From: Prosapia bicincta
Taxonomy: Eukaryota; Arthropoda; Insecta; Hemiptera; Cercopidae
Direction of reading: 5' to 3'
NCBI GenBank assembly: GCA_036971475.1
Contig: JBAIZL010000002.1
Location: forward strand, 330,293,645 to 330,357,644
DNA length: 64,000 bases
Below the pieces are notes generated by a model, which saw only the letters and a list, made by a program, of their open reading frames with translations, had not been told where the DNA came from and ran no database searches. Of this stretch, positions 1-21,992 are shown piece by piece. Positions within the stretch are counted from its first letter, which is position 1. Every line of letters starts with the position of its first letter. Both the position numbers and the translations under genes were made by a program.

Positions 1-860
1 ATTTTACTACAGTATATATAGAGTTAGAACAGTGTACTAAATTAATTATAACTTTAGTATATTGTACTATAGTATATATAGCGTTAGTATAGTGTACTAT
101 AATATATAAAACGCTAGTACAGTGTACTATATTACTTATAGCGTTTAGTATAGTCTACTTTAATGTATACAGCGTTAGTATAGTGTATTTTAGTATATAA
201 AACGCTAGTACAGTGTACTATAGTATATATAGCGTTAGTATAGAGTACCTTAATATATATAGCTTTAGTATAGTGTACAATAGTATTTATAGCGTTAGTA
301 CCGTGTGCTATTGTATGTATTGTGTTAGTATAGTGTACCTTAGTATATATAGCGTTAGTATAGTGTACGATAGTATGTATAGCGTTAGCATAGTGTACTC
401 TGATATTTATAGCGTTAGTAGAGTATACTATAGGATGTATAACGTTATTATAGTGTACCTTAGTACATATAGCGTACGTATAGTGTATTATAGTACCTAT
501 AGCGTTAGTACAGTGTACTATAGTACATATAGCGTTAGTATAGTGTACAATGGTATATAAAACGTTAGTACAGTGAACTATAGTACATATAGCGTTAATG
601 TAGTGTAATATAGTACTATAGTATATATATCGTTAGTATAGTGAACTATAGATTATATATAGCGTTAGTACATTGTACTATAGTATATATAGCGTTAGTA
701 TAGTGAACTATAGTATATATAGCGTTAATATAGTGTACTATAGGATACATAGCGTTAGTATATTGTACTTTAGTACATATAGCGTTAATATACTGTACTA
801 TAGTATATATAGCGTTGGTATAGTATACTATAGTATATATAGCGTTAGTATAGAGTTATA

Positions 861-924
<64 letters not shown>

Positions 925-1245
925 CGTTAGTATAGTGTACTATAGTATTTATGGCTTTAGTATAGTGTACTAAAGTATCGATAGCGTTAGTATAGAGTTA
1001 TATGGTATATGTAGGGTTAATTTAGTGTATTATAGTATATATAGCGTTAGTATAGCGTACTATAGTATATATAGCATTAAAATAGAGTCATATCGTATAT
1101 ATATATATATATATATATATAGGGTTAATATAGTGTACTATAGAGTATATAGCGTAAGTATATTGTACTATAGTATATATGGCTTTAGTATGGTGTACTA
1201 TATTTTATATAACGTTAGCATAGTGTACTGTAGTATATATGGCTT
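1..1245. repeat. 30-bp tandem array (minisatellite)
   Basis: About 40 diverged copies of a 30-bp unit, recognisable by the core agcgttagta and by tagtgtactatagtatatat. The array runs off the left edge of the window. Because 30 is a multiple of 3, several frames stay open and give a false repetitive Ser/Tyr/Ile/Val peptide. Some units have decayed locally into pure (TA)n, at 863-922 and 1096-1121, which suggests that the microsatellites grow out of the TA-rich half of the unit. Confidence 0.9.
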
Positions 1246-3290
1246 TGTGCTTGTTGTAACCAATTATATGTTTATATGTAACCAACTAAAGGTTTATTAA
1301 CACTTCACATATATTAGTAAAAAGGGTAAGATAAAGCAAGTAAAGGTAATGCTTGGTTTAATATAATAATCGAAAACATATTTCATATCTGCAGGCACAG
1401 TCTTTAGCGTCCTGCTTGAAGTGCTAGATATTTTCGTTATGTGGTCTGTTTATTATTGGTCTGTAATTAGTTTTTCTACACATTACTAGTGGTTTCTGGT
1501 TACTGCTAATTTATTTTGATTTCTAGTTTTTTTTACTGTTTTTCAGTTTTTGATTTTTATATTTTCTTTTTTCTTTAAACTTTTGTTCTTACGAACTAAT
1601 AAACCAATACTCTAACACTTAAACCACAATGATATTTAACATATTGTTATAATTCAGTAGGTAAATGTATACATCTAAACCATTTTATTTGTGGAATTAT
1701 ATATTTGTTTTTCTCCTTTGACGTTTTGGATTTTGACTAACGTTTTACTAAATTCTATGTCATTTATAGAAACTGACTATCTTAGTTACTACATTTGATA
1801 GGTTGTGTTTTTTGTTTGTTTTTACTTTAATTGCGCGCCTAAGATTTATTTGCTTTTTATCTAAATTAGTCTAATTCTATTCATCTGTATATTTCAATCG
1901 GATTTTCTTTGATAGTAAACTGTTTATTTCATATACTTTTCTATTTTTTGTTGTTGTATAATCATAGTTTACTTCCCTTCTCTTTCTCAGTCCTGTGCCG
2001 GCATCACTTACGTTATTGCAACCACTTTTATATGCGCAAGAGTCTTTTTTTTATTCCATCCCGCTCAAATAAATTCTTGACGCTTTATCCATTATTTTGT
2101 TTCTACGAGCTCTTATAGGTCAAGACATTTTTGAAAAAAATGCAAATTTGCCTTGACATAACTTTCTTGTTGCATAAAACCACACATATTGGGTTTAACT
2201 ATATTAAAGTTGGAAACTTTAATTTCGAATTGTTTAACTCAATAAAAACCCCTGTACGAACGTATTCCTATAATGTGAGAGAAAAGTAATGCTTAACTAC
2301 CGAATTTCGATTTTTAAGTATTGAATATTTGTTGTGAAGATGGCTAATTTTTATTGAATATAATTTTAAAAATTAGTTTCGAAATTATTTTATCGTAAGC
2401 TTTACGCAGAGAACCAGTATACAGATTATTTATTTAGATGTTAGAATGAAGACGGCCTCTATAATAAAAACAATATAATACAAACTTAGGTAAAAACCCC
2501 CCAATTCTATTAATTACGTAAACGTGTGATTTTTTTTGCAACCCTATTCAGCTCGTCTGAGTATTTTTCCTCATTTTTGCATAAGTTTATTTGAGTCAAG
2601 AAAACAAAAGAGATCACAAACGCTCTTGCGGAATATGCTTTAGAATTTGGAGCTCTTATATCTCCTTTATTACGGATTGGAAAGATGACTGATTTTTAAA
2701 CTATAAATTAGGAACTGTTTTGTGTTCGGATTTTTTGAATATTGGTTAGCAACGGTATAAAAATCACTGTGCAACCAAATTCATACATTTTGCTGAAAAT
2801 AAAATTAATTATATCGACGATATACCCGGGCTTCATTATATTCGAATTGTGCTTATGACCGACATACATTCCAGTTAACCTTAGTCTTATCTTCTATTGA
2901 TATGATTGCTTTCAAAATTAGTATTGTTTTCTATGAGTCTTCTCTAGTATAGCATAAGATTTAACTAATTTATCTCTCAATATCCCACTATCTCCTTAAA
3001 CACTAAGTCGTACAAAATAGACAAAAGACTCGTAAACCGACTTTCAAAGACGAAAGGAAAGGCCGGTATTTTCACTTCTCGTAGAAAACGTTCTTTAATA
3101 TTAACTGTTAGCATTCACATATTTTAAAAAATAAATAAAAAAATTTAGGTTAACCTTTACTTTCTCCCATAGTCATGTTTTTGATGGTATTTTTATGACG
3201 TAATGACAGGTCAAAAGCATGAGAGTATATGGAACCTATGTTTGTTAGTAATAAATGTATCCTATTTGCTAAGTCCTTCCTGGTATCATT
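1246..3290. other. AT-rich intergenic DNA, no gene seen
   Basis: No exon with convincing splice sites, no transposon protein and no RNA gene was recognised on either strand. Short open frames here have no initiation context or recognisable motif. Confidence 0.5.
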
Positions 3291-3299
3291 TACGTTTTT

Positions 3300-3640
3300 G
3301 GGTTAACGTGAGGTAAGTTGTATCATTTATGTTGTTTAAGTTGTATCATGTAGCCAGTTGAGTTAAGTTTAGTCTTAAGCTCTTCCTTTAAAAACTATAA
3401 ATTCATTCTAGCATTTAAGTAATATTTCTATGTTATGTTACACAAGAACCGCACTACACACATTTAATAATGCATGTAAAACGACAAAATGATACAAAAA
3501 AAGGAGGAAGTCAGTCAGTAAGTTGATTTGTTTAAAATAAACAGCATAGAAACCTTATCACAGTTCCACCCAGAATAAAGTCCTGCCTTCCAGATATCCC
3601 TTTTACATCCAGCCCTTAATGACAGGGCGCCAACATGAGA
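3300..3640 (+). repeat. Dispersed repeat, copy 1
   Basis: This stretch aligns with 57180-57560 in the same orientation. Shared landmarks are an attcattctagc block, a short stretch ending in acacat or similar, and the near-identical run aaaaggaggaagtcagtcag followed by aataaac and an aataaag box. The two copies are clearly diverged outside these landmarks. No coding potential or terminal structure was identified, so the class of element is unknown. Confidence 0.55.
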
Positions 3641-3959
3641 AAATAAGGAGATAAAAATCTCCACAATAGTAAATGAGATTCCCTACAAGTTATTGCGAAT
3701 GAATGCACACTACAGTTAATATTTTTGGGAATGCGCATTAATTACAGAAGATAGTTGTAAAATAGTTTTAATCTAATTAGTTCTGTACTGATGACAATTG
3801 TTTTAATTCAGTAACTAATATTTCAACCTTTAACACTAGGTTTTGGATGGAAATGGAAGTGAACTTGTTTCTAATTATTAACGGTAATTATAATTATTTA
3901 ACAAAATGTAAGAGACAATATAATGCTAAGTTATGCCTAGTAATATTTACCAAAGTTAT

Positions 3960-4550
3960 AAAACTCCCGTCTTAGCCATAGGTCCGGTTATATATGCCAT
4001 AAAGCGTTTATCTGAAACATGCTCTGTGCTCTACGCCCTGGTAAAGCTTTGTAAGGCATCCGACTGCCGTGAGATAAATGCAAGAGTTAGTCCGCCATAG
4101 AAGACGTAAAGAGAAAACACTACCAAATTGCCAAAGGGACAGATGTTCTGTAACCAGCCTTCTCTGGATCCACGTATACAGGAAGTATAAATATTATTTC
4201 ACTCTATTCTTGATACCGACAAGGATGGGAGAACTTGTGAGGAGGACCAATTTGTCACGCGCAGTTAGAATAGCGCGCTTCTTCAAGGCAACGGTCCTTG
4301 CTCACACAGCACTAGTACCATTTTCGGAATAGACTCACTCATAAATACAGATCATTTGATAACATACCTGGCCCTGGAAGCGAAGCTAAAGGAGGAGGAA
4401 AATAAAATACTCAAATACACACTGGTAAGCGCGTTACCTACCGGACGATTATAATCCGAATATTTTAAACAAGTGCATTCTAATAGCTTAAGCCACCGGA
4501 TCGTTGTCTATACAGTGGAAGTTGACTACTGCTAAATGCCATTCTAGTTG
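3960..4550 (+). other. GC-richer segment, possibly upstream part of the adjacent non-LTR relic
   Basis: The composition here is more balanced than the surrounding AT-rich DNA and resembles that of the RNase H relic that follows. The longest frame (4078-4332, 84 codons) has no recognised motif. It may be decayed 5' sequence of the same retrotransposon, but no endonuclease or RT motif could be found. Confidence 0.25.
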
Positions 4551-4552
4551 TA

Positions 4553-5890
4553 GTGGTTACTGGTTCTGAACATGGACTTCAAGCTGACGGTTGGAACAAT
4601 AGTAAACAAAGTTACAGAAGGCGGCTCCGAAGAGATCAGGCGAGAGCAGCGGGTGGGCCAATAATCCTGAGCACACAACGCAGGGGAGGCCAAAACCGAG
4701 CCGAGCATGTTAACGTCCAGGGCTTGGATGTTGTGAGGAGTGAGGTGCAACAGGTGGGAAGCAATCAACCACGAGAACCAAACCCCAGCATGGAGATTGC
4801 ATACTCGAACAACTGGGCTAATCTCCCAGATGTTTCGGGACATATGAGTATCGAGTGCGTGGTCAAAGAACCTGTCTTGGAGATGGGCAGTGACAACCTT
4901 ACTCGGACGTTTGCACCTGACCAGGCCCACCAAACTATGATGGAATGGTCAGGGTCAGTAACATCGGGAGCTCAGATCTGGTACACATATGGCTCCAAGA
5001 TGGACTTTGGCACTGGAGCGGGGATGTATTGTATAACCCCAAGGGTAAAACGAGTTTTTTCCTTGGGGAGGCATACCTCTGTCTTTCAGGCCGAAATATA
5101 TGCTATAAATGCCTGTCTGGGAGAGATAGCGAGAAGGGGAATACACAGGACACAGATTGCTAATTTCTCTGACAGTCAGGCAGCAATTAAGGCACTAAAC
5201 GGACATGTGGTCACCTCGGCCATAGTCAGGGAGTGCCTAAATAACCTAGAAGCCCTGGCAAGGCACAATCAAATCATGATAGGTTGGGTGCCAGGGCATA
5301 GGGGAATATTTGGAAATGAAGCCCCGCCACTGGCCAGAGAGGGGTCTTCAACTCCCTTAATTGGACCGGAGTTGGCGGTAGGTATTTGCAAATCCATGGT
5401 CAAGATGGCAGTGCGAAGGTGGATGGCTGAAAGACACTGTGAGCACTGGGTCAGGGGTGAAGGAATGAGACACAGTAAGCTAACTTTTAGGAAACCTACT
5501 TTGGGGCTGCAGGAGAGTCTCATCTATCTGTCTAGGCAGGAATTGAGGATAGCCACAGGTCTATTCACGGGACACTGTGGACTAAGGAAATATCTGCATA
5601 ATACGGGTATCTTCAAAGATGAACCAGTGTGCACATTATGCGGGCAAGAACTGGAGACCGCCACACACATCATTTATAGATGTGAGGCACATGCCGAGAG
5701 GCGCTTCAACCTCTTTGGTGATAGCACAGCTCTGGAAGAGGATGCTGAAGGTAAAACACCAGTCAAGAAACTTCTAAACCTGGTAAGAGGGAAGGGGCTC
5801 TTTGACTAGATCAGGGAGGTAAGTACAATATACCTAAGGTAGCGGTGCTTCGGGCAGTTTAAGCCCTCTCCCAAGTTATTAAAAAAAAAG
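4553..5890 (+). pseudogene. Non-LTR retrotransposon 3' fragment with degenerate RNase H and zinc-knuckle-like tail
   Basis: An open frame of 418 codons (4553-5809). From about residue 140 it resembles the RNase H domain found at the 3' end of I/R1/Jockey-group retrotransposons: a strand around YTYGSK, then GAGMY, an AEIYAI helix, SDSQAAIKAL, and WVPGHRGIFGNE. The usual first catalytic Asp of the TDGS motif is Tyr here (residue 146), and the final Asp of the GNE-x-AD motif is replaced, so the enzyme should be inactive. A Cys-rich end follows (CTLCGQ...THIIYRC), as is usual downstream of RT/RNase H in this group. The first ~130 residues are not recognised and no RT domain is present, which implies 5' truncation. 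The A-run at 5881-5889 is a plausible retroposition tail. Confidence 0.7.
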
Positions 5891-6500
5891 TTACGTAAGT
5901 AGTATTGTTAGTTTTTATTATTTAGACAACATAGAAACGAGGTTTCAGAAAATTACGACTATTTCAGAAAACGAGTTGGCAGCTACATTCAAGCAGTAAC
6001 CTGGATCAATGATATAAACTTTCGTACTTTCCTGACATAGTGAGGCATAGGAAGATAATGACCTACATTTAAAAATGAAAGATGATATACCAACATAGGG
6101 AGGTTGTAGTAGTAAAACAACCTTGGGAAATTAGAAATTCTGAATTTTGAAGCTTACAAAAAATTTAAAAAATTTTACAGTTATACAGATTACTCTATAG
6201 GGACCTAATTGAACCGTTAATTCTATTTTATTAGATACACGTTTATTTTACAGTGTTTAAAATCGCCAAAAATAACAAGGTTTGTTGAACGTTATGTTTT
6301 AAATAGTATAGTATATATAATATATTAAATTTTGACAAATAATTTTAAGCACATTTACTACAAGTATGTTTCAAGGTTATATTATTATAGAAATGTAGTG
6401 GAACCCTTACGCCATAAATTAATTCCATCATAAACAAGATAAATGGCTTTTAAGGACAGTGTTTGACTGATAAGAACAAACAAGCCTCGACAATTGAAAT
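5891..6500. other. Intergenic DNA upstream of gene A
   Basis: AT-rich, with no feature recognised before the TATA-like element that starts at 6502. Confidence 0.4.
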
Positions 6501-6501
6501 T

Positions 6502-6540
6502 TTTATACAAAAGTTAGAAAATTTTGCCAACTACCAGTGT
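6502..6540 (+). promoter_or_regulatory. Putative core promoter of gene A
   Basis: A TATA-like tttataca (6502-6509) lies about 31 bp before an arthropod-type initiator, accagtgt (6533-6540). This would give a 5' UTR of about 45 nt before the ATG at 6581. Spacing and motif order fit a focused insect promoter. No transcript data are available to confirm it. Confidence 0.4.
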
Positions 6541-6580
6541 TACGGCCTCATCGCTTGTCATTATATTACTAAACTATACA

Positions 6581-15757
<9,177 letters not shown>

Positions 15758-15807
15758 ACACTATAATCTTGTATACAACCTTAAAGGTTTAACCTTATAT
15801 GATTTCA

Positions 15808-15813
15808 AATAAA
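15808..15813 (+). terminator. Polyadenylation signal of gene A
   Basis: AATAAA lies 51 nt after the TAG, a short 3' UTR as is common for small secreted-protein genes. Confidence 0.6.
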
Positions 15814-15829
15814 AAATATCTAGCTTGCA

Positions 15830-17560
15830 TTCATTACTTATCTTTGCCATCCCAGAGACAAAACGTACCTAATAAGAGATAAATATACTAAAGTGACGTA
15901 ATAAAATGTTATTTACTACTTCAACAAAAAACCACTATAAAGGAAAGTAAAAAGATACAAGTTCATGCAGTATATCTAATTGTATATTATGCACATTCCA
16001 ATAACAAAGTGATAATCTAAGTAAAACTCGTTAGTTGATTTTTGGTGATTCTCATTCGTTAGACTGAAATACTAGAGGAGTATTATTGTAAGTATAGATC
16101 TTTAGTAGACAAGGCTTTATCTAGTTACACACAGCGTAGGAGGGTTAAATAGCTACATTATTTCTTAAAATAGAATTTATATAGTTCCCCTTGAAAGGAA
16201 TTTTGATAAATAGTCCTCCTATGGCCGTAGACGGTGTGCATATTTGCAATATATTATAAATGTAAAAGGTGTACCTTGTGCTAAAGCCTTTAATGAATAA
16301 CGTTACCTTTAATTTTGTTGGTTTCACCTGAGCGACGTTAGATCAATCAGAAGAAATCCCCGCTCTCACCAAATTAACAGGCTTTCCTTGCCTGGTACCT
16401 ATAAGACACTTTCTATACGACTCTCTTTGTATCGACTTGCCTTACTTGATATTGATTTTAAAAAGATCCGAAAAGATCAGATTTGTAGTTAACAGCTGTT
16501 ACAAACAGGTGGACTGCAGCGTGGGACTCTTGCTGGGCGACTATTGAAATTAGCAACTACTTTGCTTCATTTAATTTTTCCGGCTGTTTTGTGGTAATAA
16601 AAAAAACGTTACGATATAAAATACTAGTAAATAAAATACTGGATAACAGAGTATATTCATTGGCACCTTACGTAAATCTCGATAATAGAGTGATAATCTA
16701 AGTTGAACTCATTAGTTGCTTTAGGTGGTCGTTATTTATTTACTATTCTAAATTAGGTGGAGTATTTTTTTGGATGGATAGATTTTGTGTGCTCTAAATG
16801 ATTGTTTAACATTATATAGACATTATATGAAAAATATATAATTTATCATGTAATATAAAAAATGTGTTTTAGTGTAATACTTTCAAAGGAATTGGTCTTT
16901 AGCCAAGGTAATTGACCTTTTTGAAACTAAAATTTAATGAAAGAATGATAGTTTATAAATAAGAAATGCTGAACATAGAACCATTAACTTGATAGTTATT
17001 TTGAGTAAAATAATAAATAATGTTAACCAGAATAATTTTATTATTACTCTTAAAAATTATAATAGTCATACAATTATCATTACAATAAATGTTATTGGAT
17101 TATGAAACAACATAGAATTAATTAACCTGTCAGGTACTCTAAAGTTTCCTATATTCTTAAAATGTAAACAATAAACTACCTACGAACGATAAAATATTTA
17201 CTTATGTAAATTTCTTATGTTGAAAATAAAATATTTATTAACCTGGTTACAAATTGAAAACACCCTGTTTTAACAAAGACTATTGGAGGTATGGTATTCA
17301 AAAGGATTTATAAATATATGCATTAGAACATTTATATTATTTACAGTAAAAATGATATATTTTAATTAGGTAAGTTATCTATATTGGTTTTTGTAATAAT
17401 AATTTTAAGCCTAATAATCAGAGGAGAAAAGGTGAAACTAGATAAGTTAGTTATGTAAAGACTTAAATGCAAAAAAACCATTATAGACAGTTTACTTTAA
17501 ATATTATAGAGGTTAAGTAAATATTTTGAATTTAGAGTTAAATAGAAACAAATGTGTTAT
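15830..17560. other. Intergenic DNA with a diverged internal duplication
   Basis: A segment around 16005-16090 recurs at about 16684-16770. Both contain gtgataatctaagt, then ctcgttagttg or ctcattagttg, and ggagtatt about 50 bp later. No exon or transposon protein was recognised in either copy or between them. Confidence 0.4.
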
Positions 17561-17571
17561 CCTGGGTGGTT

Positions 17572-17698
17572 TATATAAACGATACTACAGATTACGCGAG
17601 TTATCGTTACAACGTCAAATAAAACAAAAATGGCTTCGATCCGCTTCTTTCTTTTAATAGACCTGGCCGTTACGTTTTCTTTAAATCGCGTTTACTAA
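17572..17698 (+). other. Possible promoter and orphan signal-peptide exon
   Basis: A TATA box, tatataaa (17572-17579), is followed about 50 bp later by an ATG (17630) in the context caaaaatgg. It opens a 22-codon frame, MASIRFFLLIDLAVTFSLN and three more residues, ending at TAA. The hydrophobic start resembles the first exons of genes A and B and lies between them. No clear gtaagt-type donor or downstream exons were found. It may be a decayed third family member or chance. Confidence 0.22.
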
Positions 17699-17699
17699 T

Positions 17700-20470
17700 C
17701 ACTAAAATGTTGCGTCATGTTATTATTTTAGTTTGTTTAATATTTATCACATGATAGTATCCTGTCATTGAATAGGAATATTAATAATAAGACTTCTGTA
17801 AGTAAAAGCGTGGGTAAGGAAATGTGTAGAAACATCAATAAATTAGTGATGTTTTTAAGTGTTTTTCACGGCTCATCTGTCTCTATAGGATAAATAAAAT
17901 TGGTTTTATATTATTGATATTTCACACATCGATTGTTTAAACACATTTTTTTCATTCGGGGAACATAAATATGTAATAATTTAATTTAATCTATTTAAAA
18001 CATTGTTTTTTGGGGGGACAAAACCGTTATAGTAGTCCTTTGCATAATATAAATTTGCCCCTTGTTTCTAGCTTAAGGTAAACCGTAGTCTACTTCAAAT
18101 GTAACATATCTGGTATTAGTTTTATTATTTTTATTTATATTTAACAATTGCATTATGTAATATAAATGTAAGTACATAATACAATTTTATTTTTAATAAT
18201 TTTATCCAAATGTAAAAGAGTATTTAAAAACGTGAATTGTAAAAAACGTTTGTTTTTCAATAAAGTTTTTGTCACGAATTTCTGGAATTTTAAATTTAGG
18301 AAGAAAAATCTTAGTAAAACATTTTTACGACTTTTTCATGAAACAGTCATCATTAGAGTTTATGTAGGCTACAATTCAGAGTCGGTGATTATAATGGCTA
18401 TAAAGTGAGACTTTAAACAATGTGAATAGAAAGGCTTACAATCTGTATCGCGGTTACTCATTCAGTATACTTTTAATTTTTCAGATTTTATTCTTTAAAA
18501 CAAGCTAAAAATCAGTTCAATCGGACAAAGGAGCCGTGAGATAAAGTTGCTGTACTAAATCTATGGCATCTTCCCTAATAAATTAGATAAAACTTTAAAA
18601 TTCCATTATTACGTTACTAATGAGACATATAATATGATAGATAAACTTCACAAAGATTGGAACAGTGGCTTTAATGCAGATATGCTTTAAATTTGAACTT
18701 CAATCAAAAAGCGTGATAAAACCGTAGCTTTTTAATTATATATTGAGCTAAGTTTAACAAAAATGGTGACAAAACTGTTTTGGCTATATACATAAACGCT
18801 GAATTAAACACGTTATTTAATGGCGTGAATAGTTTTATTCTAGCACGAATGGTTCGCCTGTAGTTAAAGCTCAAATTCAGGGGTCAATAATTTCTATGTC
18901 GTAGCCTCCAAGTACCAGCTTATACAATTTTACCTTGTAGCGTAAATGTTTATTTCGTATGAAATAACAATAATTCTTTCCATCCTTCTGAATTTCTAAA
19001 TAACGCCTATATCTCATTTCCTGATTTGGATGTATCAAGTAATAATTTGTAAAGAATCACTTTCAAACTTTTGTTTGAAAGAGAAATAAAAAAGTCTATA
19101 ATATTTTGATGGAAAATCGTTTAAATTTTGCTTGGTAATTTTAAATTAATTAAAATTTATTTTGCTTTAAACCTATAACCTTCTTTTTATAAATTAAAAT
19201 TGACAAAAACATAAACAATGAAAAACATTTTTTCAAATAATTAAATAAAACAATAAAATTTATATTGCTACGTCTACATGTCTATGTCATAATCAAGGTT
19301 TTCAAGGTTTATAACAACAAATAATGTCATGCATAATTAATAAAGTGCTAATAGCCCCTGTCGTAAAAGTCTGTCAGGTCCAATAGAAACCTTCCACATA
19401 GTTAAGTAAACCAATGGCAACCAGTTGCGAGAAGAATATTAAGGGGCTTCAATTACACGAATCTTTTATCAGAATGTAAACAAGGTACTGTTGGATGGAA
19501 CTATGTAAACATGTTTGCTTTAATTTTAAATTGTTGTTTTAAGTCCCTGAAATGAAATAATTGAATGTTTCTGCACAGAGCTGCTATTATATTATTTCTG
19601 AATTAATTACAATAATATTAATAAATGATGATACATCATTGTGTCTATACAGACACACAGATAGTATGCAAAAACATAGAATGGTATGTAAAATCATAGA
19701 TTTCTTTAATAGTTCACCGGAGGGAAAACCCCTAAAATAATCCTGTATTTTTCTGGAACACGTGTATATAAATATAACGTGCTGTAAATGACCCATGCGA
19801 CTCAAACACTGCTACAATGTAGAAATGTTTTCAAATTAGCACGATTTTTTTAATGTATCAGTGTTTACAGAAGAATGAGTCATTTCGATCACGTTTCTTT
19901 CGGTTGAACCAAATCCTCATATCCTTTAATTGATTCAGCATAATCAACGTAGTCCAGATAAATCGCGTATTGCACTGGCTTATCAAAGGGTTACGCATTG
20001 TTTTGAAAGTTTAACTTTTTCATATATGTGGGTGATTATTATTAGTCTACTTTACATAATTCGTACTAGATTTTTTTGTAAATTATTCGTATTTATAAAT
20101 CAATTGCCAAAGCAAAAGCATTTCAAAGCTAAAAATAACTTGTTTTCGTGATATGTTTGGGATTTCGTCATATGTCTTGAACATGACTGTAGTTACAGGT
20201 CTGAGACCGGTTTTATACAAATTTTCAGTTTGTTTTACGTAAGGTTTTCTTAGTTGTATAATTCAATTAAAAACCTGTGTTATTTTAGTGATATCTAATT
20301 TTAACAAAGAAACTGAATTCCAGAAGTAGTCGTTTGAAAGATGTAACTCATTAGCGAAGTGATTTTAGACCTGTGTTTACGTAATCGTTTTTCATTATAT
20401 TCACCTGAGAAAAATGTCCTGAAATTTTCTCTGTTGATTTTAGTGGAAATTATTACTGTGTTACATATCT
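17700..20470. other. AT-rich intergenic DNA, no gene seen
   Basis: No exon, transposon protein or RNA gene recognised on either strand. Open frames here are short and lack motifs. Confidence 0.45.
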
Positions 20471-20472
20471 GC

Positions 20473-20750
<278 letters not shown>

Positions 20751-20769
20751 TAATTATTTACTACGTAGT

Positions 20770-21992
20770 GCTACGGCCCGGGGTCGGCCTTGGCTTCCTT
20801 AACAACGTCCGGCCATGTACTTCTGTTTCTATTTAGCCTTTCACATCCATGCTGTAACGCCGTGTAACTTTAAATCTTTCTCTAGGTCCTGTAGCCAGCG
20901 TCTTGGTCGGCCAACTCTTCCTCCGCCAATCATAGTGGCATCTGAAAGTTTCTTTTGCATACTTGGTGGGTATTCTTATGATGTGACCCAACCATTCTAG
21001 ACGTCCTGTTTTAATAAACTGAACTGCATTTGCATCTTTGTATAAGGAATACATCTCGACAATAGATCGAAGCTTCTACCCACTTGTTTGTACATAGTGG
21101 ACTAAACCCTTATGAATTTTCCTCAAAGTCTTCCTCTCAAACAATGTCAACTGATTTTTCACCGCGGCGTTTAAAGTCCACGTCTCCGCTCCATACGTTA
21201 GGACTGGCCGAATTAAGGTTTTATAGAGTCGTACCTTAGTGGTTTGAGACAATAGCCTTAATTTAGAAAGCTTTATATTGGCAAAGTATGTTCTATTAGC
21301 TGTCATTATTCTATTTTGAATTTCATTTATTGTTTTATTTTTATCATTCACTTCTGAGCCCATTGATATGTGAATTTTTTTAAATTTTTCAAAGCAATAG
21401 CCAAGTACTCATATATTTAGATTTTCTCTCATTTATGTAGTGACTTATCAATTTGCTATCTTATATTTAAAGTCTCTTTGAGCGATGGAATAATCCTGGC
21501 AACAAGGCATATATCATCAGCATATGCACATATTTGACTGCATGAATGCATGTTATTTTCAGAAACGTTAATCCTCTTCAAAACACCATGTAAGGCCAGA
21601 TTGAAGAGGGTAGCAGACAGGGTATCGCCTTGTCTCACGCCAGTCAGAATAGGGAATTCGGGCCTCATACCCCGCGCGGCCTATGATAAATCTACCGTCA
21701 CTATCTCACAATGTCATGAAAAAGAAGATTAAGGTCAATTTTATAATCGCAACACCTCTCTAGTAACTATCTTAAAACCAATATCTGGTCGGTAGTTCCA
21801 TTTCCTTGTCGGAAGACGCGCTTATACACTGTTATGATATTTTCAGCAACGACGTTGAGCTTTGTTAGTAATATATTTGAGATATTTTTTATATGATATC
21901 ATGAGAAGAGATATTTCACGATAGTTACTGGATTCTAATTTGTCACGACTTTTACAAATTGGATACATGAGACTAGTTTTCCGTTTTAAATT
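20770..21992 (-). pseudogene. Reverse transcriptase and C-terminus of the RTE-like element (broken)
   Basis: Motifs in order on the - strand: YPICKSRDKLESSNYREISLL (RT entry, about 21960-21900), GVRQGDTLSATLFNLAL (21640-21590), the AYADDIC catalytic box (about 21530), TLIRPVLTYGAETWTL (about 21210-21160), then GRLEWLGHIIRIP (about 21015-20980). The frame changes at least three times between these blocks. The 3' end (20830-20765) reads gttaaggaagccaagg on the - strand; the same tail is found at 49660-49735. Confidence 0.8.

Noticed and set aside
213..1300. Ser/Tyr/Ile-rich repetitive ORFs at the left edge
   Set aside because: By-product of the 30-bp tandem array; 30 is divisible by 3.
4544..4933. 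Antisense ORF of 129 codons
   Set aside because: Shadow of the RNase H-bearing frame on the + strand.
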